Of a stretch of DNA of 64,000 nt, positions 63,373 to 64,000 are shown piece after piece. The stretch comes from Pseudomonas sp. F(2018). Its GTDB lineage: Bacteria > Pseudomonadota > Gammaproteobacteria > Pseudomonadales > Pseudomonadaceae. The DNA is taken from the NCBI RefSeq assembly GCF_005508865.1, contig NZ_SCOM01000006.1, positions 102,885 through 166,884 on the forward strand, read 5' to 3'. A program made the translations under genes and the position numbers. The notes below the pieces were generated by a model. The model did no database searches. It was not told the DNA's origin and was given only the letters and a program-made list of their open reading frames with translations. The number at the start of each line of letters is the position of its first letter. Position 1 is the stretch's first letter.

Positions 63373-63939
63373 TTACAACTGCGGCGGCAGGTCTTTCCAC
63401 TCGCCCGGCTGCAGACCCTCCAGGCTCCACGGGCCGATGCGCACCCGCACCAGGCGCAGGGTCGGCAGCCCGACCGCAGCAGTCATGCGCCGCACCTGGC
63501 GGTTGCGCCCCTCGCGGATCACCAGCTCCAGCCAGGCGGTCGGCACGCTCTTGCGAAAACGCACCGGCGGATGGCGCTCCCACAGCTGCGGCTCATCCAG
63601 CCGACGCGCCTCGGCCGGCAGGGTCGGGCCGTCGTTGAGCTGCACGCCCTCGCGCAGCTGGCGCAGCTGCTCCTCGCTCGGCTCGCCCTCCACCTGCACC
63701 CAGTAGGTCTTGGCCAGCTTGTGCTTGGGGTCGGCGATGCGCGCCTGCAGGCGGCCGTCGTTGGTCAGCAGCAGCAGACCTTCGCTGTCGCGATCCAGGC
63801 GCCCGGCCGGGTAGACGCCGGGCACGCTGACGAAATCCTTGAGGGTGGCGCGGCCCTGCTCGTCGTTGAACTGGGTGAGCACGTCGAACGGCTTGTTCAA
63901 CACGATCAGCCGCGGCTCGGTCGGCGGCGCCTTGGCCAC
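63373..63939 (-). CDS. rluE: 23S rRNA pseudouridine synthase (RluE type)
   Basis: 188-residue RsuA-family synthase without an S4 domain, as in RluE, which modifies U2457 of 23S rRNA. The catalytic loop is GRLDRDSEGLLLLTND (Asp49); KTYWVQVEG and REGRNRQVRRMTAAVG are the other family motifs. Opening residues RLIVLNKPFDVLTQFND are typical. The 5' coding segment is mirrored by an exact inverted copy at the window's right edge. Confidence 0.93.
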   Translation of the reverse strand: MAKAPPTEPRLIVLNKPFDVLTQFNDEQGRATLKDFVSVPGVYPAGRLDRDSEGLLLLTNDGRLQARIADPKHKLAKTYWVQVEGEPSEEQLRQLREGVQLNDGPTLPAEARRLDEPQLWERHPPVRFRKSVPTAWLELVIREGRNRQVRRMTAAVGLPTLRLVRVRIGPWSLEGLQPGEWKDLPPQL

Positions 63940-64000
63940 CCGCCGTGGCGCGGCTGATCGTGTTGAACAAGCCGTTCGACGTGCTCACCCAGTTCAACGA
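63863..64000. repeat. 52-bp perfect inverted repeat running into the window end
   Basis: 63863-63914 (inside rluE) and 63949-64000 are exact reverse complements, separated by 34 bases. The right arm re-encodes the rluE N-terminal segment on the plus strand and is cut by the window edge, so the repeat may be longer. Either an inverted duplication or a fold-back assembly artefact. Confidence 0.9.

Overview
The window is chromosomal DNA of a high-GC gammaproteobacterium, almost certainly a Pseudomonas of the P. aeruginosa/P. alcaligenes side of the genus. The gene order gatCAB, an RlpA-like lipoprotein, a carboxymuconolactone-decarboxylase-like gene, the six-gene mag macroglobulin operon, roxRS, a SIMPL-domain gene and the dpp peptide transporter matches, from memory, the PA4482-PA4506 region of PAO1. 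REP-type palindromes of the GTAGCCCGGAT and GTAGGGCGGGT kinds support the genus. No tRNA, rRNA, CRISPR array, integrase or transposase was seen.

Layout. 1-4.2 kb: tRNA amidotransferase gatCAB and two small genes. 4.3-14.6 kb (minus strand): magA-F, a periplasmic alpha-2-macroglobulin machine. 14.8-23.0 kb (plus strand): a second, larger alpha-2-macroglobulin (YfhM type) followed by pbpC, running divergently from magA. 23.2-26.1 kb: an AEC transporter and the redox-sensing RoxS/RoxR pair. 26.3-34.5 kb: SIMPL protein and dppA1-dppA2-dppB-dppC-dppD-dppF, with a REP element inside a short leader ORF in front of dppD. 34.5-41 kb: a type 1 binding protein, two tandem cassettes each encoding a secreted protein of perfect 12-residue repeats, the 5-oxoprolinase genes pxpABC and ornithine decarboxylase speC. 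41.5-50.4 kb: an accessory block of acyl-CoA ligase, DECR-like SDR, Cache chemoreceptor, TetR and AraC regulators, a membrane-fused alpha/beta hydrolase and an outer-membrane MetA-like protein, which reads as a catabolic/uptake module for a hydrophobic acid or ester. 50.8-64 kb: ordinary housekeeping genes (prfC, exonuclease, NYN protein, VOC protein, two divergent solute-binding proteins, hrpB, fieF-like, MAPEG, SGNH hydrolase, Lrp-type regulator, rluE).

The most striking content is the macroglobulin supercluster. Two CxEQ-bearing macroglobulins, both DUF2135 proteins, an NlpC/P60-like protein (MagC), PBP1C, and a composite MagE protein that appears to join a penicillin-binding-protein-like domain, a SpoIID-like domain and an HExxH metallopeptidase motif all lie back to back. 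This suggests that protease trapping and peptidoglycan processing are coupled. The second striking feature is the pair of tandem repeat-protein cassettes at 35.8-37.3 kb: 504 and 576 bp, with collinear flanks, differing in length by exactly two 36-bp units.

The final 52 bases are an exact inverted copy of the 5' part of rluE, so the right edge may be a fold-back assembly artefact.
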